8,350 nucleotides of DNA from Anaerolineae bacterium (lineage in GTDB: Bacteria; Chloroflexota; Anaerolineae; B4-G1; SLSP01). Positions 1-6,529 of the stretch are shown here, one piece after another. The number at the start of each line of letters is the position of its first letter. The first letter of the stretch is position 1. Below the pieces are notes generated by a model. It made no database searches. It had not been told where the DNA came from and saw nothing but the letters and a program-made list of their open reading frames with translations. Position numbers and translations under genes: made by a program. The stretch is from positions 1 to 8,350 of the forward strand of contig JAFGSL010000278.1 of NCBI GenBank assembly GCA_016934645.1, written 5' to 3'.

Positions 1-1025
1 GGATACTCGAAGGCGATGTAGTTCTGCGGCATAACCGCCGCCGCGTGAACGAGTGCTGCCAGCCCGATCAGGCCATCGAAGGTACCGTGTGGCGCCATCA
101 GGATGCCGTGCAAGTCGGCGTATTCGGCGATCCACTTCAATTCGGCGATGCCGCCCACGTCCGCCGGATCCGGCCCAACGATGTTGACGGCCTGCTTCTC
201 GATCAGTTCCTTGAAGTTGTGGCGTAGATAGATTTGCTCACCGGTGTGGATGGGCGTGGATGTGCTCATCGTGATGTCGCGGTAGACGTCGGCCAGCACG
301 TAGGGGTTGTAATCGCCATTGATCGTATCCTCGAGCCACATAATGTTGAGCGGTTCCAGTGCCCGCGCCAGGCGGATGACGTCGGTGGGCATCCAGCCGG
401 GACCGCAGTCCAGTGCCAGTCCCACTTCGTCACCGAGAACGTCCTTCATCGCCTCGACGCATGCGATGACGTGCTTGAGGCCGCGCTCGGTCAACAAACC
501 GCGATTGGAGTGGGGTGCACCAGGTTGCGCGTCCCCATAAAAGAAGTTGGGGACACGACTCGGCATGGGGCTGTGGAAGCCAACACCTTGCTTGATAATG
601 CTGAAATTTTCCGGCGACGCTTTCATTTTCGCCATATTCTCGGCGTAATCCTCTGGTGTATAACCGTTCATCTTGAAACGGACGCTGCCGTTGTAGACGC
701 GGACGTGGTCGCGCACCTTGCCGCCGAGTAGCTTGTAGACCGGGATGCCGGCTGCCTTGCCTGCGATATCCCACAAGGCCATCTCGATGGCGCTGACGGC
801 GCTGCCCCACGGCTTGAAGCTGCCCATCCGCCGGATGCGAAGCATAACGCTCTCGACGTTGGTCGGGTCCGCGCCGATAAGCCATTGCTTGTAGAAGAGG
901 ACGTGCGGCTTTAGGTAGGGCTTCGAGGCCTCTGCCTCGCCGTAACCGTTGATGTCCTCGTCCGTGGTGATGCGTACCACGGGATTTTGGCCGATAATGG
1001 CGCATTTTAGATCGGTGATTTTCAT
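1..1025 (-). CDS. Mandelate racemase/muconate lactonizing enzyme-like protein (enolase superfamily), 3' end cut by window
   Basis: Enolase-superfamily enzymes abstract the proton alpha to a carboxylate with Mg2+ help, giving acid-sugar dehydratases, racemases or cycloisomerases. Translation from 1025 gives 341 residues and runs off the left edge; about 40-60 C-terminal residues are probably missing. The N-terminal capping domain (about 1-110, MKITDLKCAI) is followed by the barrel. Metal ligands fit D206 (LALDCGPGW), E232 (WLEDT) and E263 (HTGEQ); the D206-E232 spacing of 26 equals that of mandelate racemase. D286 (VGPDPADVGG) and H313 (MAPHGT) match the Asp-His dyad of the mandelate racemase subgroup, and K145 (IIKQG) is the likely second-strand lysine. 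About 60 residues separate K145 from D206, versus 29 in mandelate racemase, so an insertion rich in P, F and H (about 148-175) may cover the active site. GGAGGT at 1031-1036 supports this start. The family is clear; the substrate is unknown, an acid sugar being the best guess. Confidence 0.9.
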   Translation of the reverse strand, partial: MKITDLKCAIIGQNPVVRITTDEDINGYGEAEASKPYLKPHVLFYKQWLIGADPTNVESVMLRIRRMGSFKPWGSAVSAIEMALWDIAGKAAGIPVYKLLGGKVRDHVRVYNGSVRFKMNGYTPEDYAENMAKMKASPENFSIIKQGVGFHSPMPSRVPNFFYGDAQPGAPHSNRGLLTERGLKHVIACVEAMKDVLGDEVGLALDCGPGWMPTDVIRLARALEPLNIMWLEDTINGDYNPYVLADVYRDITMSTSTPIHTGEQIYLRHNFKELIEKQAVNIVGPDPADVGGIAELKWIAEYADLHGILMAPHGTFDGLIGLAALVHAAAVMPQNYIAFEY

Positions 1026-1070
1026 AACATACCTCCATTGGAATTGTGTGATTTGCTATTTAGCGAGTAG

Positions 1071-1090
1071 AAAAGCTCTACGCAGCTTTT
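1071..1090 (-). other. Small AT-rich hairpin between the toxin remnant and the enolase-family gene
   Basis: AAAAGCT (1071-1077) and AGCTTTT (1084-1090) form a perfect 7-bp inverted repeat around a 6-base loop. The second arm ends in a T-run on either strand, so it could act as a weak bidirectional terminator or attenuator ahead of the enolase-family gene. The stem is AT-rich and short, and the rest of the 116-bp gap (1026-1141) shows only the ribosome binding site and no convincing promoter. Confidence 0.3.
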
Positions 1091-1141
1091 TAGGGGAGTA
1101 AACAGAGGTAAGGACATTTTTTGTAAAGCGAGCTTCAGCCA

Positions 1142-1267
1142 TCACCAGATGATGTTGACAGTATAGTTGTGGATTTGTGGATCGGCAGTGATAATTGGTA
1201 AGTTCTCGAGATGTCCGTTGTCTGTGACCCACCACAGAAATGTATGGGTGTCCAGCAGAAGTCTCAT
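1142..1267 (-). pseudogene. PIN-domain (VapC-type) toxin with internal in-frame deletion
   Basis: This 41-codon frame starts with MRLLLDTHTFLWWVTD, the standard N-terminus of VapC-like PIN ribonucleases, and ends with LPIITADPQIHNYTVNIIW, the standard C-terminus; full-length relatives are about 125-130 residues. The middle, which carries the conserved glutamate helix (AWEIAIK-type) and the DPFDR-type aspartate, is absent. Of the usual acidic quartet only D6 and D29 (TADP) remain, so RNase activity should be lost. Start and stop stay in one frame, so the roughly 85-codon loss was a multiple of three. The ATG overlaps the antitoxin stop as ATGA, the typical antitoxin-toxin arrangement, so a small peptide may still be made. 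The junction appears to lie around residues 17-22. What remains is clear from the sequence; loss of function is inferred. Confidence 0.8.
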
Positions 1268-1500
1268 GCCTCGAATGACTCCTGTACAAACTCAGGCAAA
1301 GGTGCGTCAAAATCCTCAGCGATCGTAATTTGACCTTTTGCTGTGCCTGGCATACGTTTGATGTTGCTTTTGTCCAGCAAGACAAAACGCGCTACTGGTT
1401 TTTCGCCTTCGACGATGATAATATCTTCTCCGTGTCGAGCGCGTTTTAGCAGCTGGGCCAGATTAATTGAGGCATCTGTCACACTCAACGTCAGTGTCAT
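1264..1500 (-). CDS. Phd/YefM-family antitoxin (type II toxin-antitoxin)
   Basis: The 78-residue protein has the Phd/YefM layout. Residues 1-50 resemble the DNA-binding fold (VTDASINLAQLLKRARHGEDIIIVEGEKPVARFVLL), and the tail (about 51-78; KGQITIAEDFDAPLPEFV) is the disordered toxin-neutralising segment found in antitoxins paired with PIN toxins. Such proteins bind their toxin and repress their own promoter. AGGAGGT at 1507-1513, 6 nt from the ATG, is one of the strongest ribosome binding sites here. The gene overlaps the downstream PIN remnant by 4 nt. It is complete and shows no sign of decay although its partner is gutted, so it may survive as an anti-addiction factor, a regulator, or simply a recent orphan. 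Calling it Phd/YefM rather than another VapB class rests on pattern recognition. Confidence 0.88.
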   Translation of the reverse strand: MTLTLSVTDASINLAQLLKRARHGEDIIIVEGEKPVARFVLLDKSNIKRMPGTAKGQITIAEDFDAPLPEFVQESFEA

Positions 1501-1526
1501 TTTGCCACCTCCTGACTTGTAAGTTT

Positions 1527-1557
1527 AGTATATCACATCTTTGCTTTGTTGTGTCAG
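1527..1557 (-). promoter_or_regulatory. Possible promoter of the antitoxin/PIN-remnant pair
   Basis: On the minus strand CTGACA (1552-1557, five of six matches to TTGACA) is followed, after a longish 19-bp spacer, by TATACT (1527-1532, five of six to TATAAT). The stretch is AT-rich compared with its surroundings and lies between the DUF6259-like stop (1567) and the antitoxin ribosome binding site. The antitoxin pair could thus be transcribed independently of the upstream genes. No clear operator palindrome was seen. Confidence 0.45.
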
Positions 1558-1566
1558 TAATAGTCT

Positions 1567-3273
1567 CTATACCATCGCGCGCGCAAGGATATACCGACAT
1601 TCCTCGTTGTCCAATTCAGTCACAGGATCGCGTGTTTGGAAGATGAGAGTAGGAATAGCGCCCTGCTTGAGCGTAGCATCAACCATCGCCTGGCGGTTCT
1701 CGCCGCGTCCATAGTTATAGCCGATGCCGCGTGTCAATCCCTTGAAGAGAACTTCGTTCACCGGTGCGGTGCACTCCAGCACCCATGAGACATCTTCGCC
1801 GTCAATGGCTTTGACGTGGGCAAAGTTGTACAGGTGGAACTGGACGACCGACAGAAATTGTGTGGAGATTTCGTTGCGTGCCTCGCCGGAGACGCAGAAA
1901 CCAGGGGCCAACTCCGTCAACTCGCGGATAAGCTTGAGCGAACCCTGGGCATAGGTCAGATTTTCCAGGATCGCGTTGTCGCTGTTGTGGATCAACTGTG
2001 AGACATCTACGAAGATGCTATCCAACCCCAAATCTCGTATCAGGTCGGCGACCTGGAGGGTGAGTTGGCGCCGCCATGGCGACCAGGCCAGGTGTACGTT
2101 GACGAGGATATTCCAGTCCTTGTGCGATGGCATCAGGGAGTAGCTCTGCGGTGGCCCGGCAGCAGCCCAGCCTTCAATCGGCATCCAGCTCCAGCCACCC
2201 CAACGCTGCGTCATCGGATCGCGGGTGCAAAAATCGCGCGCCTCGAAGAAGAGCGGATGGTCGGGGCTCATTTGGCAGGCATTCGCGTGCGGTGCGACGT
2301 GAAAGCCCATCGCCCTCGCCTTCTCGATGAATGCTTGTCCCTGTGGACCGGCGACGTAGGTGGGGTAATCCTGATCGTAGATTTCGGCACGCCAGTTGGG
2401 AAGGTGAAGGAAGATATGATGCGGATCCATCCGCGCGGCGAGCGCGTCCAGCAGATCAAGATTGGTGGGACACCAGGAAACTGCCAACCGGATGTCATCC
2501 AGCCAATCGGGACGCAACTTGGCAGCCTGACCGAGGCGATAGGTGTCCCAGTACCAATCGCGGTAGCGCTGTATCGGCACCGTCCAATCACCCCGGTAGG
2601 CCGAGAGTCGCCAGGCCAGGTTACCGACACAGCGATTCATCTCCAGTGGGCCATGGGCCAGTGTGAAGAACGACACGGTTTGCGGACTCTTGTCGTGGCC
2701 GATGTGAACCTTTTTGTAGATGAAGTCCTTGTCCCATGCCTGCACCGTGAAGCCGGATTCCGCTCCGGCGAAGACCAGGAAGCCTGCCTCCCAACTGTGG
2801 GGCCATGCAGCGTCCTTGCTCTGCATCTGCGGGTGGGCCAGTGGTGCTTTCGCTCCCTGCTGGAACGGGCCGACGACTTCCAACTCCTCGCGGATGCCGG
2901 GCACGTGCATCCCCAGCCCGGCGACGCCGCCCTGCATTGTCCACGCCGACGGCTCTAGCACGACGTCGCCGGTCACCTCGTCCACGCTGACGCGGATCGA
3001 AACGTCACATTCCCAGTCGTCCAGCGCGATTTCGGCGATGTGATCGGTGAGGCGCGTGTAATACACCCGGCTGGCGATGGGATGCACGCCCAGCGGCGAA
3101 AGTTTGCCGCTCTGGTGCAACAGTTCGAAGCCGGGAACATCTTCGGCCAGTTCCCGGTCGAGGAATTCCTCGCCGGTAACGGCGTCTTTGAGTGAGACGA
3201 TGCGGATACCTTCAAATTCCACAACAGTTGTCTTGGACGTGATAACGATGCCTTTTTCGGTTAGTTGAATCAT
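1567..3273 (-). CDS. DUF6259-like large protein, probable TIM-barrel glycoside-hydrolase-related enzyme
   Basis: This 568-residue protein has an N-terminal beta-rich part (about 1-245; many W/Y and alternating hydrophobics, as in beta-sandwich domains ahead of glycosidase barrels). A barrel-like part follows (about 258-568) with strand ends such as IFLHLPNW, GFHVAPHANACQM, SIFVDVSQ and FCVSGEARNE. D423 (FVDVS) and E464 (SGEAR) sit at strand ends where retaining glycosidases keep their carboxylates; this catalytic role is inferred. The architecture recalls DUF6259 proteins, whose activity is not known to me. There is no signal peptide, so it is probably cytoplasmic. The start at 3273 is set by GAGGAGG 6 nt upstream; an ATG at 3363 would overlap the previous gene by about 55 bp. 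It lies 34 bp after the MBL-fold gene, in the same transcription unit. Confidence that it is a gene is very high; in the family call, moderate. Confidence 0.82.
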   Translation of the reverse strand: MIQLTEKGIVITSKTTVVEFEGIRIVSLKDAVTGEEFLDRELAEDVPGFELLHQSGKLSPLGVHPIASRVYYTRLTDHIAEIALDDWECDVSIRVSVDEVTGDVVLEPSAWTMQGGVAGLGMHVPGIREELEVVGPFQQGAKAPLAHPQMQSKDAAWPHSWEAGFLVFAGAESGFTVQAWDKDFIYKKVHIGHDKSPQTVSFFTLAHGPLEMNRCVGNLAWRLSAYRGDWTVPIQRYRDWYWDTYRLGQAAKLRPDWLDDIRLAVSWCPTNLDLLDALAARMDPHHIFLHLPNWRAEIYDQDYPTYVAGPQGQAFIEKARAMGFHVAPHANACQMSPDHPLFFEARDFCTRDPMTQRWGGWSWMPIEGWAAAGPPQSYSLMPSHKDWNILVNVHLAWSPWRRQLTLQVADLIRDLGLDSIFVDVSQLIHNSDNAILENLTYAQGSLKLIRELTELAPGFCVSGEARNEISTQFLSVVQFHLYNFAHVKAIDGEDVSWVLECTAPVNEVLFKGLTRGIGYNYGRGENRQAMVDATLKQGAIPTLIFQTRDPVTELDNEECRYILARAMV

Positions 3274-3279
3274 AGTGTG

Positions 3280-3286
3280 CCTCCTC
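3280..3286 (-). promoter_or_regulatory. Strong ribosome binding site fixing the DUF6259-like start
   Basis: GAGGAGG on the minus strand lies 6 nt before ATG 3273. It selects this start over the longer in-frame ATG at 3363, which lies inside the MBL-fold gene and encodes 30 extra residues unlike a protein N-terminus. Confidence 0.85.
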
Positions 3287-3307
3287 AGATAGATAAACTG
3301 CGACGTA

Positions 3308-4162
3308 TTATAGGCCGATTGCCAATCCGTCATACGCGATGTGGTAGCCATGACGATTGGCAAATCGTTGGAATGCTTCGTGTTCCTGAATCCCCTCGTG
3401 GGAGAGGTGGGTTGCGTAGATACGCCCGGTTTCTTTCAAGAGGCGGTATTGGTTGATGAGGTTCACATGATGGATGAAGTCTTCCGCGGCTAAATGGTCG
3501 GAGGATGGGTAGCCGATCCCATAGGTGTGATCCAGGATAAAGAGATCGTAGCGTATTCCTTTGACGATAAGGTCCTGCCAAACAGCATTAAAGAGGGGGG
3601 CTGTATCCGTGCCGTAGAAGATCGCGTGATCTTCATAGGCGATGGAATAGAGTAACGCTGTGTGCTCTGTCGCATGATTCGCCGGATAGCCGGTGATGTC
3701 ATAGGGTCCAATCGCGTAGCGCTCGTAGGGTGCGATCTCCTTGATCTCAAGATCCAATGCCTGTTGAGTCGATTTGGAGAAGAGGTTGCCATAGTCACAA
3801 CGTTGTTGGATGAGACTATCCAAGGCTTCCAGGGTTTTGCGTGAACCGGCTAACGTCAACGGCGACGCCAACCGGGTTCCATATTTTGCGTGCCGGGAGA
3901 TGATAAGCTCAGGATCGAAGTGATCTTCGTGCGGATGGGTTTGGAGACAGAAGCGCACGCGGGTCAGTGGAATATCGTACGTAAAGGCGGCGCTCACGAT
4001 ATCCGGCCCAAGGTCGATGAGCATTTCATCATTGATGAGCAGCGATGCGCAACGGCGCAGGTTTTTCCCGCCGGCTTGTCGAGCTGCGCGACAAACCTCG
4101 CAGACGCAAAACGGCAGCGGCATAGATGGAGAGGCAGATGTACCCAAGAACTGTACTTTCAT
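3308..4162 (-). CDS. PhnP-like metallo-beta-lactamase-fold hydrolase
   Basis: The 284-residue protein carries the MBL-fold metal set. THPHEDHFD gives H76, H78, D80 and H81; H163 (ANHATEH), D186 (YGTDTAP) and H252 (ATHLSHEG) fill the remaining sites, so it should bind two metal ions. The N-terminus MKVQFLGTSAS is typical of the fold. CVCEVC (C19, C21, C24) matches the CxCxxC structural-zinc motif of PhnP, a cyclic phosphodiesterase of phosphonate breakdown. No other phosphonate gene is present, so a different ester, lactone or phosphodiester is likely. D211-H212 (LDHTYG) is also conserved-looking. No signal peptide is seen, so it is cytoplasmic. No good Shine-Dalgarno precedes ATG 4162, suggesting low or coupled translation. 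It lies 58 bp after the UROD-like gene with no visible terminator, and 34 bp before the DUF6259-like gene. The fold is certain; the substrate is not. Confidence 0.9.
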   Translation of the reverse strand: MKVQFLGTSASPSMPLPFCVCEVCRAARQAGGKNLRRCASLLINDEMLIDLGPDIVSAAFTYDIPLTRVRFCLQTHPHEDHFDPELIISRHAKYGTRLASPLTLAGSRKTLEALDSLIQQRCDYGNLFSKSTQQALDLEIKEIAPYERYAIGPYDITGYPANHATEHTALLYSIAYEDHAIFYGTDTAPLFNAVWQDLIVKGIRYDLFILDHTYGIGYPSSDHLAAEDFIHHVNLINQYRLLKETGRIYATHLSHEGIQEHEAFQRFANRHGYHIAYDGLAIGL

Positions 4163-4220
4163 TTTACATATAGGAAGAACTTAAGCCGGCGATTGAATCA
4201 AGCATAGTGCAAGCCATAGT

Positions 4221-5408
4221 TTAGCAAGTTTGTGCCAATCGTATCATCGTCTCGTAGTTTGTCATCACCCGCGCGGAGATTTCGCGCCCGTAAGGGCACG
4301 CTGAAGGCATCAGTACGAAACCGCGCCCTTCGCCTGTTGTGCCTTCGTCGAGGGCTTGCTGGACACGCACCTCGAAGGTGTCCGGCGGCAGCAACTCGAT
4401 TTCGGAGGCCTCAATGTTGCCGAAGAGCACTGTCTGCGCACCGATGGCGCACCGCACATCGATAAGCTGCATATCGCCCTGCGGTGGTGGCTCGATGGGA
4501 TCAAGACCCGCCGGTTCCATCGCGGCGATGCGCGGCAGGATGCGCTTGATCTTCCCGTGGGAGTGGATGCGCGCAAAGCCATCGTACTTCTGGATCGTGT
4601 CCACCATCGGTTTGGTGTAACGGACGACGTATTCCTCGTATAGGCGCGGTGGCAGCAAGGGTTCGGAGGCGTACTCCGAGCCGACAACGCGCCATAAGTG
4701 CCCCGGAAACTCGCGAGCCACCTGTTCGACCAGCGGGTAAATGTGCCGGGTGTGCTTTTCGAGCAGTTGGTGGAACAAAGCCGGTTCGGTGAGCGCCAGG
4801 ATGGTGTAATCCGCCAGCGCGAACAGCCCGGCGACCTCGCAGATGGGATCGGCGACGTCCACCATCACGATGCCCGCGTTGCCCAACGCTTTGTCTTCGG
4901 CGATGAGGGTCGTCAGGTCACAGTCATAGGCGAAGACCTCATCGGGCAGTTGGAGATAGGCGCGCGCATCGTCGGCGTCCTTGAGCAGATGTTCGAGCGT
5001 CCACACCGTCGCCACGTCGGGGTCAAGGCGCGTCAGTGATGTCATTGTCCGCCCGGCGACGGTCAACGTGGTGCGGGTGAAACGGGAGGCAGGCACCCTT
5101 GCGAAGGCTTCTGAGCCTTCGCAAGGGTAACTCGAGTCTGAGAAATATGTTTCCGTGGTAAAAAACTCAGCACGGCAGTTCTCCGGTGTCGCTGCGCGCG
5201 TTGGATGCATCATGCGGATGAGATCGGTTTCCTCCTCCGCCAATTGGATCAATTCGCGCCAGCCAGGACCGCTGTAGACATTGAAGGGGTCGGAATCGTC
5301 CGGGTCCAGTTTCCAGCCGCCGATCTCGTAGAAACTGACGGCGGGGCGATCCACGGATTCGCCCCGCAACGTTGCCACCAACCGCTCGCGCCGAGTCATC
5401 GCGCCCAT
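4221..5408 (-). CDS. Uroporphyrinogen decarboxylase (URO-D)/methyltransferase-like family protein
   Basis: The 395-residue protein starts TRRERLVATLRGESVDRPAV, as URO-D-superfamily proteins do, and continues with the family's barrel pattern. HSHGKIKRILPRIAAMEPAGLDPIEPP (from H282) corresponds to the HxCG/HxHG strand and following 'GLDP-E' segment; VLFGNIEA and EGRGFVLMPSACPYG follow. Cobalamin-linked members (MtaA, MtbA) bind zinc with HxC and a later Cys; here H282, H284 and C371 could make a comparable site, which points to methyl transfer rather than haem synthesis. The setting among catabolic-type genes agrees. The first ATG (5408) overlaps the upstream membrane-gene stop as TGATG; a second in-frame ATG at 5399 (MTRRERL) is an equally plausible start. 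Residues 94-105 are encoded by a perfect palindrome and look like extra sequence. No cobalamin-binding corrinoid protein is visible in the window. Family assignment is good; the reaction is unknown. Confidence 0.85.
   Translation of the reverse strand: MGAMTRRERLVATLRGESVDRPAVSFYEIGGWKLDPDDSDPFNVYSGPGWRELIQLAEEETDLIRMMHPTRAATPENCRAEFFTTETYFSDSSYPCEGSEAFARVPASRFTRTTLTVAGRTMTSLTRLDPDVATVWTLEHLLKDADDARAYLQLPDEVFAYDCDLTTLIAEDKALGNAGIVMVDVADPICEVAGLFALADYTILALTEPALFHQLLEKHTRHIYPLVEQVAREFPGHLWRVVGSEYASEPLLPPRLYEEYVVRYTKPMVDTIQKYDGFARIHSHGKIKRILPRIAAMEPAGLDPIEPPPQGDMQLIDVRCAIGAQTVLFGNIEASEIELLPPDTFEVRVQQALDEGTTGEGRGFVLMPSACPYGREISARVMTNYETMIRLAQTC
5095..5128. repeat. Perfect 15-bp palindromic element inside the UROD-like gene
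   Basis: ACCCTTGCGAAGGCT (5095-5109) and its exact reverse complement (5114-5128) flank the 4-base loop TCTG. In the minus-strand reading frame it encodes YPCEGSEAFARV (residues 94-105) without disrupting the frame. Such a long perfect hairpin is not explained by protein coding, and it separates two stretches that look contiguous in family members (FFTTETYFSD and SRFTRTTL). It has the form of a dispersed palindromic element that has entered a gene in frame. No target duplication is evident. Confidence 0.8.
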
Positions 5409-6478
5409 CAGAGGATCATCTGGCCCACCAGGAAACTGCCGAGGTTCATCAACAAGCTAATCGCGCCCGCGTGGAGCAGCGGGAGCGACTTGCGGCTCAA
5501 GACCCAGAGCAGCAGCCCTTCCGCGAGGACGACGAAGACTTCGGTGAGCAGTATCGCCGTTCCGGGCGTGAGGCCCTGTACAGCGACGGCGTAATTCCCG
5601 TAACCGTTGACGATCAGGACGAACAGCAGGCACAGTCCCGTCACCGGCAGGGAGAGCAGCGTCATGATCAGCGCCAGGCGGCGCATCGACTTGTCTTTGG
5701 GGAGGTAAATCCACACCAGCGCGGCGGCGTAGAGCACGAACGCAATCGTCACGAAAAGGCTCATCGTGCGCAGATAGTCACGCTGGAACTGTCCCAGAGA
5801 GGGGAAGACCAGCCAAACCAGGGGATAGGTCAGTAGATTGATCAATCCGACCATAACCATGCGTTTCACGAAAACGTCGCGTTCGGCCTTTTTCCCCCAC
5901 CACAACAGCGCTCCCGCGATGAGCAATTCGACCGCCAGCGTCAGCGCCAATCTCCAAAAGAAGCCATCATAGCGACCGGTGGGATCTACGAACTCTGCGT
6001 CCTTAACCAGGATTAAATCCGTCGTTTCTACCTGAACAACCCAAGCACGGTCATCGCCCCATTCCTGCAATGGTCCAGCTATAAAAGAGCCTGTGCGAAC
6101 CCCATCTGAAAACTGAGCCAGTAGCTTGAAAGTCGGGTAGGCTATGTCCAATGAAAAAGGCTGCAAGGTCGCCAGACACCGGTTGTCGGCGCATTCCAGG
6201 GTGCTCCGGCCCGTCAGCGTCGGTGCAGTTGCCAGACATGCGGAGGCTGTACATTGACCGTATTGCAATAGAAGGGTGGGCATATCACAGCCGGCTGTAG
6301 TGCATCCGAGCAGTTGAACAGCTTCGATTTTTGCCTGTGGTGTGATCGCATAGTCGAAGGTGAACCACAGTTTCGAGGGTGACGGGCCGACATTCGCCGC
6401 GACGTTTCCGGGGAGCAGCAGCAGCCACCCGATCAACAACAGACGCCATCCTGTAGACTTCACGAAGGTTTTTCTCAT
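5408..6478 (-). CDS. Signal-peptide six-TM membrane protein with three CX4C motifs, function unknown
   Basis: I do not recognise this 356-residue protein. A signal peptide (MRKTFVKSTGWRLLLIGWLLLLPGNVAA, about 1-28, probable cleavage after AA) is followed by a ~140-residue extracytoplasmic domain. It has six cysteines in three identical-spacing pairs: C59-C64, C76-C81 and C96-C101, each CX4C. These could form disulfides or bind metal. About six transmembrane helices follow (roughly 173-195, 206-226, 238-259, 266-290, 303-327, 333-355), with basic cytoplasmic loops such as GKKAERDVFVKR. Start 6478 is chosen because it gives the clean signal peptide; a weak GGAAG lies 9 nt upstream. An ATG at 6574 would place the start upstream of the best promoter. 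The stop overlaps the UROD-like ATG (TGATG), so the two are probably translationally coupled. It could be a sensor, transporter accessory or redox protein. Confidence 0.85.
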   Translation of the reverse strand: MRKTFVKSTGWRLLLIGWLLLLPGNVAANVGPSPSKLWFTFDYAITPQAKIEAVQLLGCTTAGCDMPTLLLQYGQCTASACLATAPTLTGRSTLECADNRCLATLQPFSLDIAYPTFKLLAQFSDGVRTGSFIAGPLQEWGDDRAWVVQVETTDLILVKDAEFVDPTGRYDGFFWRLALTLAVELLIAGALLWWGKKAERDVFVKRMVMVGLINLLTYPLVWLVFPSLGQFQRDYLRTMSLFVTIAFVLYAAALVWIYLPKDKSMRRLALIMTLLSLPVTGLCLLFVLIVNGYGNYAVAVQGLTPGTAILLTEVFVVLAEGLLLWVLSRKSLPLLHAGAISLLMNLGSFLVGQMIL

Positions 6479-6503
6479 AGGGACACTTCCGGTGTATGTG
6501 TTT

Positions 6504-6529
6504 GTGCTAACGTGTACAAATTGTAGCAC
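6504..6529. promoter_or_regulatory. Candidate operator (inverted repeat over the -10 region)
   Basis: GTGCTA (6504-6509) and TAGCAC (6524-6529) form a 6-bp inverted repeat around 14 bases containing the palindrome TGTACA. It covers the predicted -10 and transcription start, a position suited to a dimeric repressor. The regulator is not in the window. Confidence 0.35.

Noticed and set aside
234..731. Plus-strand open frame of 165 codons opposite the enolase-type gene
   Set aside because: It lies fully inside a clear enolase superfamily coding region on the other strand and shows no family motifs or RBS.
430..1038. Minus-strand 202-codon frame overlapping the enolase-type gene in another frame
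   Set aside because: The alternative frame has metal ligands, barrel motifs and RBS of a known family; this one is arginine- and glutamine-rich shadow sequence.
2065..2958. Long plus-strand open frame (297 codons) opposite the DUF6259-like gene
   Set aside because: The minus-strand frame has the recognisable protein pattern, RBS and operon spacing. The plus-strand frame reads as low-complexity antisense rich in R, G and H, caused by high-GC codon use.
3274..3363. Upstream start for the DUF6259-like protein at 3363
   Set aside because: It would overlap the MBL-fold gene by about 55 bp and add residues with no homology-like pattern, while GAGGAGG precedes the ATG at 3273.
3308..4162. MBL-fold gene as a true phnP of phosphonate catabolism
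   Set aside because: CxCxxC and metal motifs fit the family, but no C-P lyase genes are in the window, so the symbol would overstate the function.
4221..5408. UROD-like gene as hemE of haem biosynthesis
   Set aside because: The HxHG motif, divergent N-terminus and absence of other tetrapyrrole genes point to the catabolic/methyltransferase-like side of the superfamily.
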